DNA of 64,000 nt from Diploscapter coronatus (Eukaryota; Nematoda; Chromadorea; Rhabditida; Rhabditidae): the NCBI GenBank assembly GCA_964036155.1, contig OZ038422.1, positions 17,507,201 through 17,571,200 of the forward strand, in the 5' to 3' direction. Both the position numbers and the translations under genes were made by a program. Every line of letters starts with the position of its first letter. Position 1 is the first letter of the stretch. This document shows, piece after piece, positions 46,927-60,000 of this stretch. Under the pieces are notes generated by a model. That model ran no database searches, was not told where the DNA came from, and saw nothing but the letters and a program-made list of their open reading frames with translations.

Positions 46927-49900
46927 CTACTGCTGCATTGCAGAGTTGTAGGCAGCGAGAATCTTCTGTTGGATGGAATGAATGACTCCCAGATCATGGA
47001 ATGTTATGATTTTGCCCTCGCTTGAACCGATTCCCAGGAAGCCCTTCTTCTTCTCCTTGAAACGAATCTTCAGACCGTTCTGCAAATTAAAGGTTAATTA
47101 TTTAATAGCGATTTTAAAAAAAATAAATTAGGTAACTAATTAAAATAATTATTATCGTTTGAAAACTCTACAAGACTTACAATCACAGAACGATAAAATA
47201 AAAAGGCACACATTCATCTGTACTTTTTCAAATCGAAGAAAACACAAACAATAAATGAAATATTTCCCAAAAACTAAATTCTGCGTTGGATATAAACTTG
47301 CAGAATTTTTGATTCTTCGAAAAAATGAAATTTCCAAAATTCGAGGTTTGATACATTTATTAAACGTGCTTATCAAAATTAAAGCTTTAAAATTCATAGA
47401 AACTACCTGAACGATTTCAGGCGGCATGATCTTGTCGTATTCGAAAATCCAGTCGCTTGCCCAAGAGCCCATCAGATCGGCGCGTTTCGAGACAACCTGA
47501 ACATATATAATAAAAAGCTCATCAATTTGGTAAGAGATCTTACGAGTTGTTTGTCCGTCACAATGAGCACCATCTTGTCGATAATTCTGGTGAACGTGAT
47601 GAATTGATTTGTTGGAACAAGTGCGCCTCCGTCTGTGTCCTGCAAAATGAATTACATTCAATTTTATTTAGATTTTCAATTAAAAATCATCAAAAATATA
47701 TGAACAGAGTCGTGAAAATTAAATTGTAAAAATGTGTAAGAAAAGTTTGTCATTGAAATATAATAAAACTAGACTAGATAACGGTTTAGAATTCTTGGAT
47801 AGATATTTCAGTTTTTAAACCGGATTTCCAATTTCAAGTCAAGATTAAAAGAGAAAACTCGAACAATATCTCGTCGATGCTGAAAAGTAATTTGAACTTT
47901 CAAATTATTGACCAACCTTGAAGATCTTGTATCCAACAGCCTCCTCCTTTGCATAGGGTCGGATGATTTTGTCGGATCTGATGACTCGCGGAGGCCGCAA
48001 TGGGCCGATTTCCTTGGCGAGTCCAGCCACGGTCTTCACTGTGCCCATTGTTGTAGAGGCGAAGTCGACCACTCCAGAGACTGGTCGAGTCACTGCTCCG
48101 ACAAGACCCTGTATAAGTCAATGGGTGTTTTATAGAAGGTGGTAGAAGCATCCTCTAACCTTTCCAACTCCCTTGACGAATCCGATGCCTCCCTGCTGTT
48201 TGGCTCCTTCAATCGGCTTGGTCACAATGCCCGACAATCCACCAACAATGCCCATTCCCAGTCCCTTCACTCCTCGAGCCATTCCCTCTCCAAATGTCTG
48301 AAAATTGATTTGTTCGAAGGAAGATGCTTCAAGTGGAAATTTTACTTTCCAAACTAATGATTAAAACTAAGATAAAATTATTACAAACCTGTGGCCGCCT
48401 ATTCAGTTCTTCCTGCCTTTTCTTCTGGTATTCATCATCGAAGGTTAGAGCTGCCACGCCTTTTCCAACTGTTCCACTGTAAGATAAACGAAATAAAAGG
48501 GATAAACAATTTTTCATTTTCCGAATGTCAAAATGTCTAGTGTATTTATCCCAAATGTGTGCTATTCCTTCTCAATAAAACACTAGTGGAATGAATGTAC
48601 TCGCAAATTTTCATTAAAAATAGGAGAAGAACTCACGTAATTCTTCCGACAGCTCCAGCGGCTCCACCCACAGCATGGCCGAACATGGACTGCACACCCA
48701 GAGCCACTCCAGCTGCGAATTCCTCAGGGCCTTGAATGGCTCCCTGGAATGGCTGATAGAAGAGGCCCTCTACTCCTGCAGACAAGTCGCGAACGAGCCC
48801 GAACGGGTTGCCGATTATGTCAAGACCCAACACCAAAACGTAGAGCTAAAATTGGATGTTTTAGACAGAAGTTATTTGCATGGGTGATAAAAATGAAACT
48901 TTGTCGAATTAATTTCAAGAGAATCCATTTGATGACGATTACCAATATTTTGAATCAGTATCAAAGCCTTTAGAGCTTGCAACGTAATGCCAATATCAAA
49001 AATCATCTAATGAATAGCGAGAAATCACTCATTCCTCTCACAAATCAATGCTAATGTGTTTATTTTACCTGTTTGATGAATTGTCTGGCGTAGTGCGCGA
49101 CGATTTCTGCATTGAGCTGATCGGGGCTGTAGAAAACACATTTGCGTTCGAAGAATGCCAATCTTAACGAAGAAAATCGTTTAAAGTTAGCAGGGATGAA
49201 CTCAAATAAAGCTCAGTTGCGAGTACTTTTATCTCAAAGAAAAGAAAAGATATCGTGCAAGTGACGAAATAATGTGAACAAAAGTACTCGGAAACATAAA
49301 ATTCTAACAGAAATTCACTTAGTGACCTACTTGAAAACGACATCCTGCAATTCAGTGAGTGTGACGCCAACAGATTTGATGAAGACGTTGAAGAGTTCTG
49401 ATTGGATGGGCATTTCGCCAGATGCACTGCCGCTCGTACCCCCTTGAGAGAAGGACAGGTGGATCTGAAAAAGGGAAGTATGAAACTAGGTGAGAGAAAG
49501 TAGCAGCATTACCATGAGAGGCGAGATGTGGAGATCGTTGTAGAAGGCCTTGGGCTTCATTGACTTGTAGGCCTTTGCCGTGTCGACCAAATCCACGTAA
49601 CACATCTTCATGTCCTCGTCGAACATTTCTTTCTGGAAAACGATAAACATTGTTAAATGAAAAAGTTAAGAATAGGAGACAAATTTGCTTAAATTCGAAA
49701 ACTCGAATCTTTTTTATCCTTGCTACATAAGTCATAGATTAAACAAAAAAAATATATATATAAATAATCGCTAAAACTTACTCCATAGGGCTTCTTCTCG
49801 ATTTCATTGGCAACTAACTCCATGAGCGCATAGATGAGTCCCTGGTCGACTTGCACTGCGAATTCCTGTATGAGAATGTGGGCGTACTCGATCTCAGCTA

Positions 49901-51016
49901 CAGAGGAGTACTCGGTCTGTCTTTGCAGCAGCGACATTTCGACAAATGGTTTGGGAGCTGAAATTTTAAATTCAATAAAAGTATAGAAAAAAAAACAAGT
50001 TTTACCATTGTCTTGAACGATAGATTTTGGCGGAGGCACTACGACCAGCACTCGAGGGAAGACGCACGCATCCAGCTAAAATAACATCATTTTAGGGCTT
50101 AATTGGGAGTAGAATAGAGGTACTGAGAATCATTTCAAGTTGGGAAATGCGAGAAAAAGAAGTACAAGAAAGTGAAAGACAATGTTCCTTGTTGAATTAA
50201 AGGTGAATGAATAATTTTTCAAATTAAAAATTCGATGATAGCCTTGCGGGGATCCCTTCACCTTCCTCTCCAATCTATCGTTTGAGGAACACTAGAGTAA
50301 TTTTGGCGATAAAACTTGTGAAATTTCATGAAGATATGTTTTACACTAAGCAAAAATTTCAATTTTCATTTAAAAATCGGATTTTACCTGATTGTCGATT
50401 TGGAGATGGTTGAGTTTTGCATGGATCCTCGTCCTCTGTGCGCTCTTGCCATACGAAGCCCAGATGCCCGTCTCGAAGATGCGTCTAATTTTAAATTCCT
50501 TTTTCTTTTTCTTCATGATCATCGTTGCCAGGTTGATCTCATTATCATTTGCCAATCTCTGAAAAGTATTAATTTCAAGTAAATTTTAAATGAAAACTTG
50601 AAAAAAAACCTGATATTCATTGAGCTGTTTCTTGTTAGTCACTCCTTCCTGATACTTCTCTTCGAGTTCCTCCATGACCTTGATGGGCAAAGGCTTGAAT
50701 CGACCCTTCTTCACTTCCTCTTCCCACAAGATATCGGATGAAGAAGTTGCCATGTAGAGGATCTGCAAATGAAATGAAAATTAGAAATCTTAAAAATCTA
50801 GTTAATCTAAAACATTTTTTTTTTTTAATTTCAACTCTTATTCTGCTTCCTATCAACAATATTCCATGATTGCATACCTCCTTAGCAGCGACATTATCGA
50901 CGACCGACAGCCCGAATCCTTGCAGACTGATTTCCGCCTGCATGTCGACGCTGTCCTGCTCCCACGACCCGAATGCAGTCTTGGCCACATCGTAGTCCTC
51001 AGTGAAGAGCAGCATC
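46927..51016 (-). other. vps-13: VPS13 part 3: C-terminal ATG2-C-like helices and PH-like domain
   Basis: Exons: 50878-51016, 50610-50762, 50388-50558, 50006-50075, 49782-49957, 49513-49632, 49331-49464, 49069-49162, 48637-48845, 48389-48476, 48160-48297, 47917-48108, 47544-47639, 47407-47496, 46927-47079. Exon 48637-48845 carries [19 protein letters not shown] and [19 protein letters not shown], the strongest VPS13 hallmark. Glycine-rich amphipathic repeats follow ([19 protein letters not shown]). The final exons form a PH-like domain ([58 protein letters not shown]). In other VPS13 proteins these regions contact lipid droplets, mitochondria and scramblases. Confidence 0.88.
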
Positions 51017-54000
51017 CTGTAAAGAATAAGATTACCTAATACTTCACAGCACTTATTATATAGGACACCAATCCCACTTGAGCCATCCAACTCATTCCCA
51101 ATTACTTTACTTCCTTCTCTGCATCTTTAGCATAACACTAAACCGTATAAATAGGTGGTGGTTCTGACAATAATTCAGAATAAGGTGGAATGGAATAGAA
51201 TGGGCACATACACAGGGACTGACTGTTAACATAATCTAATATTTATAATTATGAGCTGGGAGTATTCAAGTTGCTGTGTCATAATTGCATGTGATAATAA
51301 ATCTACATTAACTAGAGTCCCTGTCTCATTATGAATTCGTCAACGTAGGACTTTTACCAACCTCTGTCTGCCTGCCAGGAAGGAAGTGATGTAGACATAG
51401 GGCCGTTTGTTTTTGACGGGTTGCAGGTCGCCGTATCTGTTCTGCACGAGAGCATCCTCGCCCGTCCAGTCGCCCGCTTCCAGTTCGAGTACTCGCTCGT
51501 CCAACAGACTCTCCCACGTGAAGTGCGCGTACTGGTTCGGCTCCACTTTGTACTTCTTGTGCTTCTTTTGGCCGAATGTAACGGGAATCTGAAGTCGCCG
51601 AATTTGAATTTGCTATATTCGCGAACAACGGAATGATATTTTTATCTCAATTGTTTTTTGTTCTTCTCTAAATTTAGGATAGAATGATGAATTTCAGAGA
51701 TTGAGAGTATGATGACTTGGAAATTTAATGTGTGGTATCAATCAAGAGAATGTGGATAGCATTTTCTTTTCGTAATTTTTCTTATTTAGACATTATACAA
51801 GTTGCTAAATTCAAAAAATGAAAGAGTTCGAAGCAAACCTTTGAATATGTATTGGGCAAAAATTCAATTAGTCCATTCAAAATCAATACCTTGAGTGCAT
51901 TCATGACCATGACGGGAGTCATTCCAGGCAAGAAGGGTGAAAGATGAATGGCGACAGAGGACTCGCAAGTCGACACGGACGCCTGCATTCCGACCACATC
52001 GCTGTCGATCTGAATATAATATTTTTGAATGAATGAATGAAGGAGAAACAGCTCATGATGAATTTTCGTTTACCTTGGAAAGCGTTTCGAAGTTCTCAGT
52101 GATGGGAAACATGAGGGACTCTTCCGTTGTTCCGCTGTATCGAGCGCAGATGTACTTCTTTGCGGTCGACTGTTTCGGCCAAATTGGAGCGCACTGAATC
52201 GATATTTTGAACGAATGAAATAATAATAATAATGAATGCACAGATGATTTTCTTCAGTGGTAGATTCTCATTTCTCACCTTCTCTGCAGAAATAGTGGTC
52301 CATTCCTGTAGCCCTTCTTCACGAACTTCAATGTCAGTCTTTCCGAGATTGGAGACCAAGTAGAAGGGAGTGAAGGTGACAACTTTCGTCAAGCCCGATT
52401 GACAGAGTTGGATGTCGACTGTCATCTAAAATAAAACTTTTCTTTCGGATAAATTGATTATAGGCATTTGAAATTTTGAGAGCTTTCCTGAACTAGATTG
52501 GCATTCAAAAATTCCCATTTTAACTCGTCTATTTTCCGGAAAATTCTAAATAACACAACTTTAGATTACATTTTGCTCATTCAACGAATAATGAAGATTT
52601 AATTAAAGCTTTGAATGTCGCGAAAAGTAAACTATTATATCATTTTCTGACATGGAATTAGTTCACCTCATAATCTCGATCCTTTCCTTTGCAGACGACT
52701 CGCGCAGGATTGCCCACTGTGTCGAGAGGGAACATCTCAGAGAACGAAGATGCGCCTTCCACTTGCACTTTCGCCTGAACGATTCAATTGAAGATCAGCT
52801 CATAACGTCATTCATTGTTCGGTCAAATAGAAAAAAATGGATGAAAATACGTAACATAACGTAAACAAAGGTGCGCAGAATGAGACAAACAATATTCGTC
52901 GAAAAACCAAATAAAAGTTTCAGTGAAAATCGACGATTAATCTGTCTCATATGCGTACTCTTGTATGCGCATTATTGCGTATTGCCATCTACTTTACTAT
53001 TAGCCTACATGACTAAAATGATATTTACCTTTTTCTTTCTGGCCAAATCATCGCTGGGATAGGGCAGAATGATAGGATTGCTGTCTGCTGGATGGAGGAC
53101 TGCAGAGGATTCCTGCAATTGGAAGGATTAGAAGGAAGAGTGAAGGGGTGAACGAGGCAGTAGGCAAGCGGATAAATGTGGACAGACAGGTAACAGGCAG
53201 AGAATCAGACATTTTTTTGATTAGTTAAATTCGAATTTAACAAGCAGGAAAAAAGGATAACTATTAGTAGGTTGCCTAACTTCATGAGTATCCCGTTTAA
53301 AACCGAGTAAAATATCCAAGTCACCAAACAAGTCTATCGCATTACAACACTAGAATTGTGCAAATTGTGTACCATTTCTGCTCAATGCTTTCAGGCTACA
53401 GGGTTAACAAGAGGGCAGAGCAATTCACATTCACATACGACATGATAGAATGACCATTTTTCACATTACATTATCAAATATCAAACTATAATAAGTACGT
53501 AGTTTAAAAATTTCAATTTCGATTAAAGTGATAAGTTAGATGAGAAAGAGATACAAATAAGTACTGCGGTAGATATGAAAGATGGCAGACTCAAACTATA
53601 GTTTTGCGTGCCAGATTCATTTTATCATGTCGCGATTCATGTTTGATATACAATTGCATAACACTTTCACGGTGCCTAGGTTTCCTCACCTCTTCAGATT
53701 CAATGGATGAACCTCTACAGGGAATGCATCCTTTTGCACCTGGCAGAAGATCTCCACTGCCTTCTTACAATTCAGAACAATTTCACGCAATGCAATAGAT
53801 GCATTTAACAAGTCATTCTTTCTCTCTTTCAATTTCACAATCAGGAATGGACTGAATTTTCTGCTTTTGAGAGTTTTTTTTTTCTTTAGCTATTGCACTC
53901 TGTTCCCAATGACTTTCTCCTTTCACTCAGCATTTTGTCATTATCATCGTTCCGCTTTGTGGGTGAGAATGAATGAGGAACTGACTGATCATCGATATTA

Positions 54001-57000
54001 GCAGAGGGCAATTAGTCGAGGATAGTGCAAAAGACAATAGAAGAAACAAAACGAGGAAACGAAGGAAGGGGGAGTTACCATATGACGGAGAGTGAGGCCG
54101 GTGTTGTTGACGAGCCAGAACGGCGCATACAGGTAGAGTTTCAGATGACCGTATTCGGATGTCCAATGCACTCCAAGAAGCTGAAAATTGACCATTTTTA
54201 GAAAGCAATCGAGATTTCATCTTTTCATAGACTTGATAAAATATGAATCGAATAAAATTTCGAATGTTCAAAGCAATCGTAAATTGTAACATTTAGTTGG
54301 TTTGAAACAGTAGTGGTATTGAAATTTTGTGCTCTATTTAATGTTAATCTTGAGAAAGCTCTTGAAAGCGTGACGTCACTTATGATAATTACAGCGAATT
54401 CGAAATGTTCCATATATAATCTAATAAACTCACCAATTCTTCAGATCCGGACTCAGTGTTGAGAGCGACGACTTGCAGGTCAGATTTCTCTTGTGGAATC
54501 GGCATGTCGAGCACGTACTTCTCATCCTGGTACATCAACTGAATCGAATAAATTGAATGTTTTCGTAATTCAAAATTAACCAACCCATAGTTTGAGTTTA
54601 TGTCCAGCGATAAGCTGCAGAGTGATATCGTCTCCAGATTCGATGGTCTTCTCCTCAGGCACAGTCATATGCACGGAGAAGGGCAGCACGTTGTGGAACA
54701 CAAGGGGGTAGTGCAGATGAATGTCGTAAGCGAAACTGGGTTTCTCGCTGGCTGGAAAGGGAATATAGAATGAGAAGTTCAACAGACTTGATCGTTTTAC
54801 TGTCCTTCATTTTCCCTCCTCAATACTCATTCCTCGAAGTTTACGTTATTTTGCAAATTATTTCTTCTTTTTTAACACTGTCTAATAAAGTTTTTATGAC
54901 GAGAATTATGATGTGATCGAAAAAGTCTCTTACTCTCATCTAGATCTGTCTGCTTGATGAGCGTGTCGAAGAAGAACCCCTTGGTGTTATCATCGCTCAG
55001 ATCGCAACGAATTGGCTGTCTGGCTTTGTCGACGAACTTGTGCCAGGTCAGGGCCTCGTAGCTCACTTCGAATCTGAAAATGAAATCATGAATCAAGGAA
55101 CTTTGGCGGCTATGAAGAAATTCTAACACTACTTGAAAAATAGTATGGAAAAAAGGAAAGAATTTTCTACTCTTCCTTACCTACTCCTAATTTATATAAA
55201 ATCTCGTCAAGTTACGAAGTAGTGAATTTTTCAAACACCCAGAATTTCATGATCAAAATTCTCCCAAAAATCAGATTCAAAATCATTTTTTAACTTTCTC
55301 AAATCTTCCAGAACTCGAAGAATAGAAACTTAACAGTTTTGTCACGCTCTTATTTCAGAAAAAAATTCCATGAGAGAAATATCTTACTTTTCTCCAGCCG
55401 GTTTGAAGAATATCTCCCCAGTTGGCGAGTAGAGGAGAGGCACAGTCAGGTGCATGGACTCGTTGGGAGGGACGGTGCCGAACAGATCCAGGCTCGTGTC
55501 TCTCTTCGCGTAGAGTTCCATTGGCACGGACAGGTGATTGAAGAGTTGCACGTGCGAGACCAAGTGCACCAGACGACGATCGTTCTCAATCGATGTTTCT
55601 GCGATTACCTGAAATAAATTGAATTGCATGAGGCATATGAATATTTTGAAGGGATAAACTGAAAAAGATAAAACTTTCAGCGTTCATTTTTAGTTATTGA
55701 AGATGAGGATGCACAAAATAAATTCTAACAATCATAGAATTTCTTACCATCCACTGTTTGCGGGCTTCACTGTATTTGGGGAGATAGATGGGCGTCTTCT
55801 GTGCTCTGCCGATTGTCAATTCTCTCACTGCGTTGTCCAATTCCAAGCGCAGAGTCGCTCGGAGTTCTTCCTGCTCCAAATTTAGTCTTTCCAGCTGAAA
55901 ATTCATTTTAAAAATAATTATTCGCAAGTTTAAAAGGATACTGTAATATCGGCCTTAGGTGCCTTCTTGAGAACCAAATCGACGAAAGAGCCGTGTGTGG
56001 CCTCGATGCCATGAGTTTGTCCACCGACCTGAATAGTATGATTTTAAAAAAAAAATTATTGAGTGAGAAGACTACTCACGTCGATATCATTAGACTCGAG
56101 CACTCGTACAATGAGTCCTGTGTCGTTGAGAAGAATGAAGGGGGACTTGCCAGGCAGATGGCGATACAGAGGGGGGCTGGTCTGTTTGGCTGCCGAGGCA
56201 AACACCTGAAGATAACATTCTATTTTGAGTAAAATGGAACATATGAGAAGAATAAATCAATGAATATCATCAGAATCTGACAGCATGAGACAAGCGTTTT
56301 TCAATAAAAATAAATTTGACTAATTTATACACTATTGTTAATGGCGAATAAATATGAATTGACAGTAATAAAAATGGATTGGAAAATAATAATTGTTTCA
56401 TTGCTGCTGCTGCGAAATTTCTGTTTGACCTTATCCCACCAAAGATATATGGTATACCTCGGAAAGTTTGTTGAGCAGAGAGAGGAAGGACTTGGTGACA
56501 GTGACATTGAGCATCTTCTCTGCAGTCACTTTGACATCCATGTTGGCCGATGTGTCATCCGGGTCGAGTTTGTTGCGACCGTTGACAACCGCGCGGATGC
56601 TCCATCGCTCCCACGATCCGTCGTCCATCTCCACCTGCTCGATAACCGGCTCCCACACACTGCAAGATAAAAGTTTGATACAGAAACTGCTGCTATTAGA
56701 AATGAGTGTTCGATTGATAACTAAATATAGTGGGGCGAACAAAGTTTTGCATCACCGCTATAGCTTTGCTAAGGAAAAGTTCGGAAATTAGATTTCTTCA
56801 TGTTTACTATGAAAAACTATTGAATCTCTTTCAAAGTTAGAAGCTGTTTATAATTGAATATTTTATCAATTTGATTGATGAAAACAATATTCCTAATGAA
56901 AACCAACTTGAGTGCCTCATTGTAGTAGGACATCTGCATGGACATGTCTGCAGTCGCGTTGAGTGCAGAAGACCAGCTATTTGCCTGCGCAGAGATGGCT

Positions 57001-60000
57001 ATGTCTAGGAAGATGAGTGGTACGGGAATCTGCAACATTCATTCATTCATTCATTCGTTTGACTTCTCTTCTCATTTAGCCAACCGTCTCAGTTCCAGAT
57101 TCGAGCGTGAAGCTTATTCTCTCGATCTCGACTTTGGCCTTCTCGACAGCTCTCTGTCCCCGTGTGGATGAATCGTCTCCCTCCTGTCTCAGCTGCTCCT
57201 CTTCTTCGTCCTCAACAACCTCTTTTAGTAATGAAGCGTTGAAGAACCAGTATCTAAAATGATATGATTCAGCTCTATATTGTCGAGGTTAAATGAAAGA
57301 ATGTCACTAGTTCTAACACGCAATACGAAAAATTGAGCGTATGCACTAAAATTCGTTCAGAAAGGGAGAGAAAAAAGAAACAAAACGATTACTTAAAATG
57401 AGAAAAATAGTGTAAATTTGATTTTTTTTTCTTTGCAATTATTGAGAAGATGATACTAGTGCGTCAAATTGCGATAAAAATCAATTATTTCAAATAACAA
57501 CTCTTCAAAAATCCATCTTCTTACGACTAGCAAGAAATTTAGATCCAAAAAATTGAAAATTTGAAATAGTTCATATTAAATTTTCTTACTTTCTGAAGTT
57601 TATCGGTTTTGGCTGCCAATAGTTGGAGTAGGTGCGCGTTTTAACGACTTCAGAAGTGGATTGATCAGATGAGGGCTCGACAGCGTTGTTGGCTTTGGCG
57701 AACTCGGTATTGACCGTGGAGAGCAAGCGGATGATGGATGGGGACATGCGCACTTCCATCTTCGACATCGTCAGCAGCACGTCTGTCTCGTGCGTCGATG
57801 GGACCATCTTCATCTCGACTTCGATGTTCATTGGTTTCAGCACCTTGAAATTCAAAATTTCGAGGAATACTCGCGATAGTAAAAGATACATTTTTAATCG
57901 AAAATGTAAAAATGATTTTCTTTTTCTCATTGAATACCTCATAAGTGATTTCATTCCTCCTGGACGGTGCATAGTAAGAGCTGTAGATGGCGAGACCTTC
58001 AATGCCTCCCTTGACGGTCTGAAGCTCGGAATTGGGTTCAGTGAACATTTTCATGTTGAACGAGAGAATCAAGGCTTGAGAACTCTCTGGACGCATCGAG
58101 TCTTCCACTAGAAGCACTTCCACTCCCTGAAAAATCAATTTTCAACTTATAAGGATCTGTATGCTTGGATATTTTCATTTTTCAAGGATGTTAATCGATT
58201 CCAACAAACGCCGAGAGTTTTGTAGCAAGAATGAACGTTCGACAAGAAAATTTAAAGTAAAGCGGTTTTGTAACAAAGAGCCAAACTAGCAAAATTATGT
58301 GTAGTAAAATAGCACCTTTTGTGGTACGAAGCTAGACATTTCGTTGTTTGTTACAATCCCTATGTATATTATTGAATAACAAATTTTAAATTACAATTAT
58401 TTTTTATAAATTCGCCTCACCTGCATGTTGCAGTCGAGAGTGATGAGTCCCTGAGGCTGTTGCTGTGCGGCTGCTGCATTCGCTCTGGCTGTCTGTTGCT
58501 GCACGGCCTTTGTCTTCGCCTGCAGAGCTTCTTCTCTGAAGATTAGTAATTCTTCTAGAATAGCAAGTGAGTTTCCCTACTTGGGCAATTGATCATGATC
58601 AGGTGGAACAGTGAAGAATCGAGTGATGCATCCGAGGAATTCGGGGCACAGGCATAAGAAGAAAGCTGACATCTTCAGTTTGACTGAAAAGAATATTTTA
58701 TCTTTAAAATTGTAACACTTCAATGTTCTGTTCAGAAGTCTATTATCTCTAGCAATATTGATTTTAAAAAATTATGTTTACATTTGGTTCTCAAAATTCA
58801 GAAAATTTATTTTGAGAATTACAAATTGAAAGATTAGAGAAATGCTCAAGAAGAGCAAAACTGACTGTTTTTATCCTGTTGTTCATTCTGCGAGAAGCTG
58901 AGATCAAGAAGTCTCTCCTTCTCGTGGCCGTGCTTCTTGTCCAGCAGCTGGTGGATCTTCGTCTTGTCTTTCCTTTCATCGTTCATTGTGAACACGTCCA
59001 GGGAAATAGCCACGGAAAGAGTCGTATTCTCCTGCAATATATTTTATTAATTTCTTTGAATTGTCGTCTCAAATTCTCTACCAAAATTTTGCCACTCAAT
59101 TTGAGTCCCTCGATTCGCATCGATGCAAACGCATTCTTCGGGTCGCGGACTTCCGTGGTCGAAACGCCTGAATCAAAACAACTTCCAGAAAGAAGTTGTT
59201 GGTGAACAAACCTGTATAGAGAACAATGGAAATCTTGGAGAGAGTAAATTGGAAGAGAATTCGGACGAATTCGGAAGCAGGTGGCCCTGTGGAGGCGATG
59301 CGATCTCTGCCACTTTGAGCACCAGGAGTCGCACTCTTATCGCCACTCTTCATCTTGCCCTAAAAATTCAAACAATCACTTCTGATTCAATTTATACTCA
59401 TCTTCAAATAAGAAATGTCAAGTTTGACCTCTTACAAAAGCAGTAGATTTGTAGGCTTGTAAAAGTCGAATACCGGTCAAATGTTAAGTACCTACACAAT
59501 TGATTAGGAGTAGGGCAGATAGGAGATATACGATCTCAAAATGTTGAGCACTTTCAAGATATTGCCTGGACAAATGTTCCTCTACTAGATCCTATCCTTA
59601 TCTGTATTCGAATTTTGGAAGTATGCGACTATGCGACCCTCCGGCTTTGATAAGTAAACCAAAATTCCATTAGCTTAATTTTTACCCTATCAGTCTCTTC
59701 AACAGCAGCAACAGTTTGCGTGATTGCAGGGGGCGGTGGAGGCACTGCCTCTTCCAGCAGATCCTTGCCTTCAGCCAGGTTCCCACTCAGAGTCTGCATG
59801 ATTGTCTTGTAGTCGTCCTCAGACATTTCCAACTCGATCGAAGGCAGCTGAGCGTCCACTGCGATTTCAGGAATGTCCTTCACAACCCCGAACATCAGAT
59901 TTCTGAAATGAGAAATTGAAATAAAAGCAATTTATCAAGACATCTTTTCAATATCTTTCTAAGAATACGAGGTACAAATATTTTTGATAGTGAAAAAGAC

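Noticed and set aside
47908..48145. + strand frames of 60-75 aa
   Set aside because: Antisense shadows of the conserved VPS13 C-terminal exon 47917-48108.
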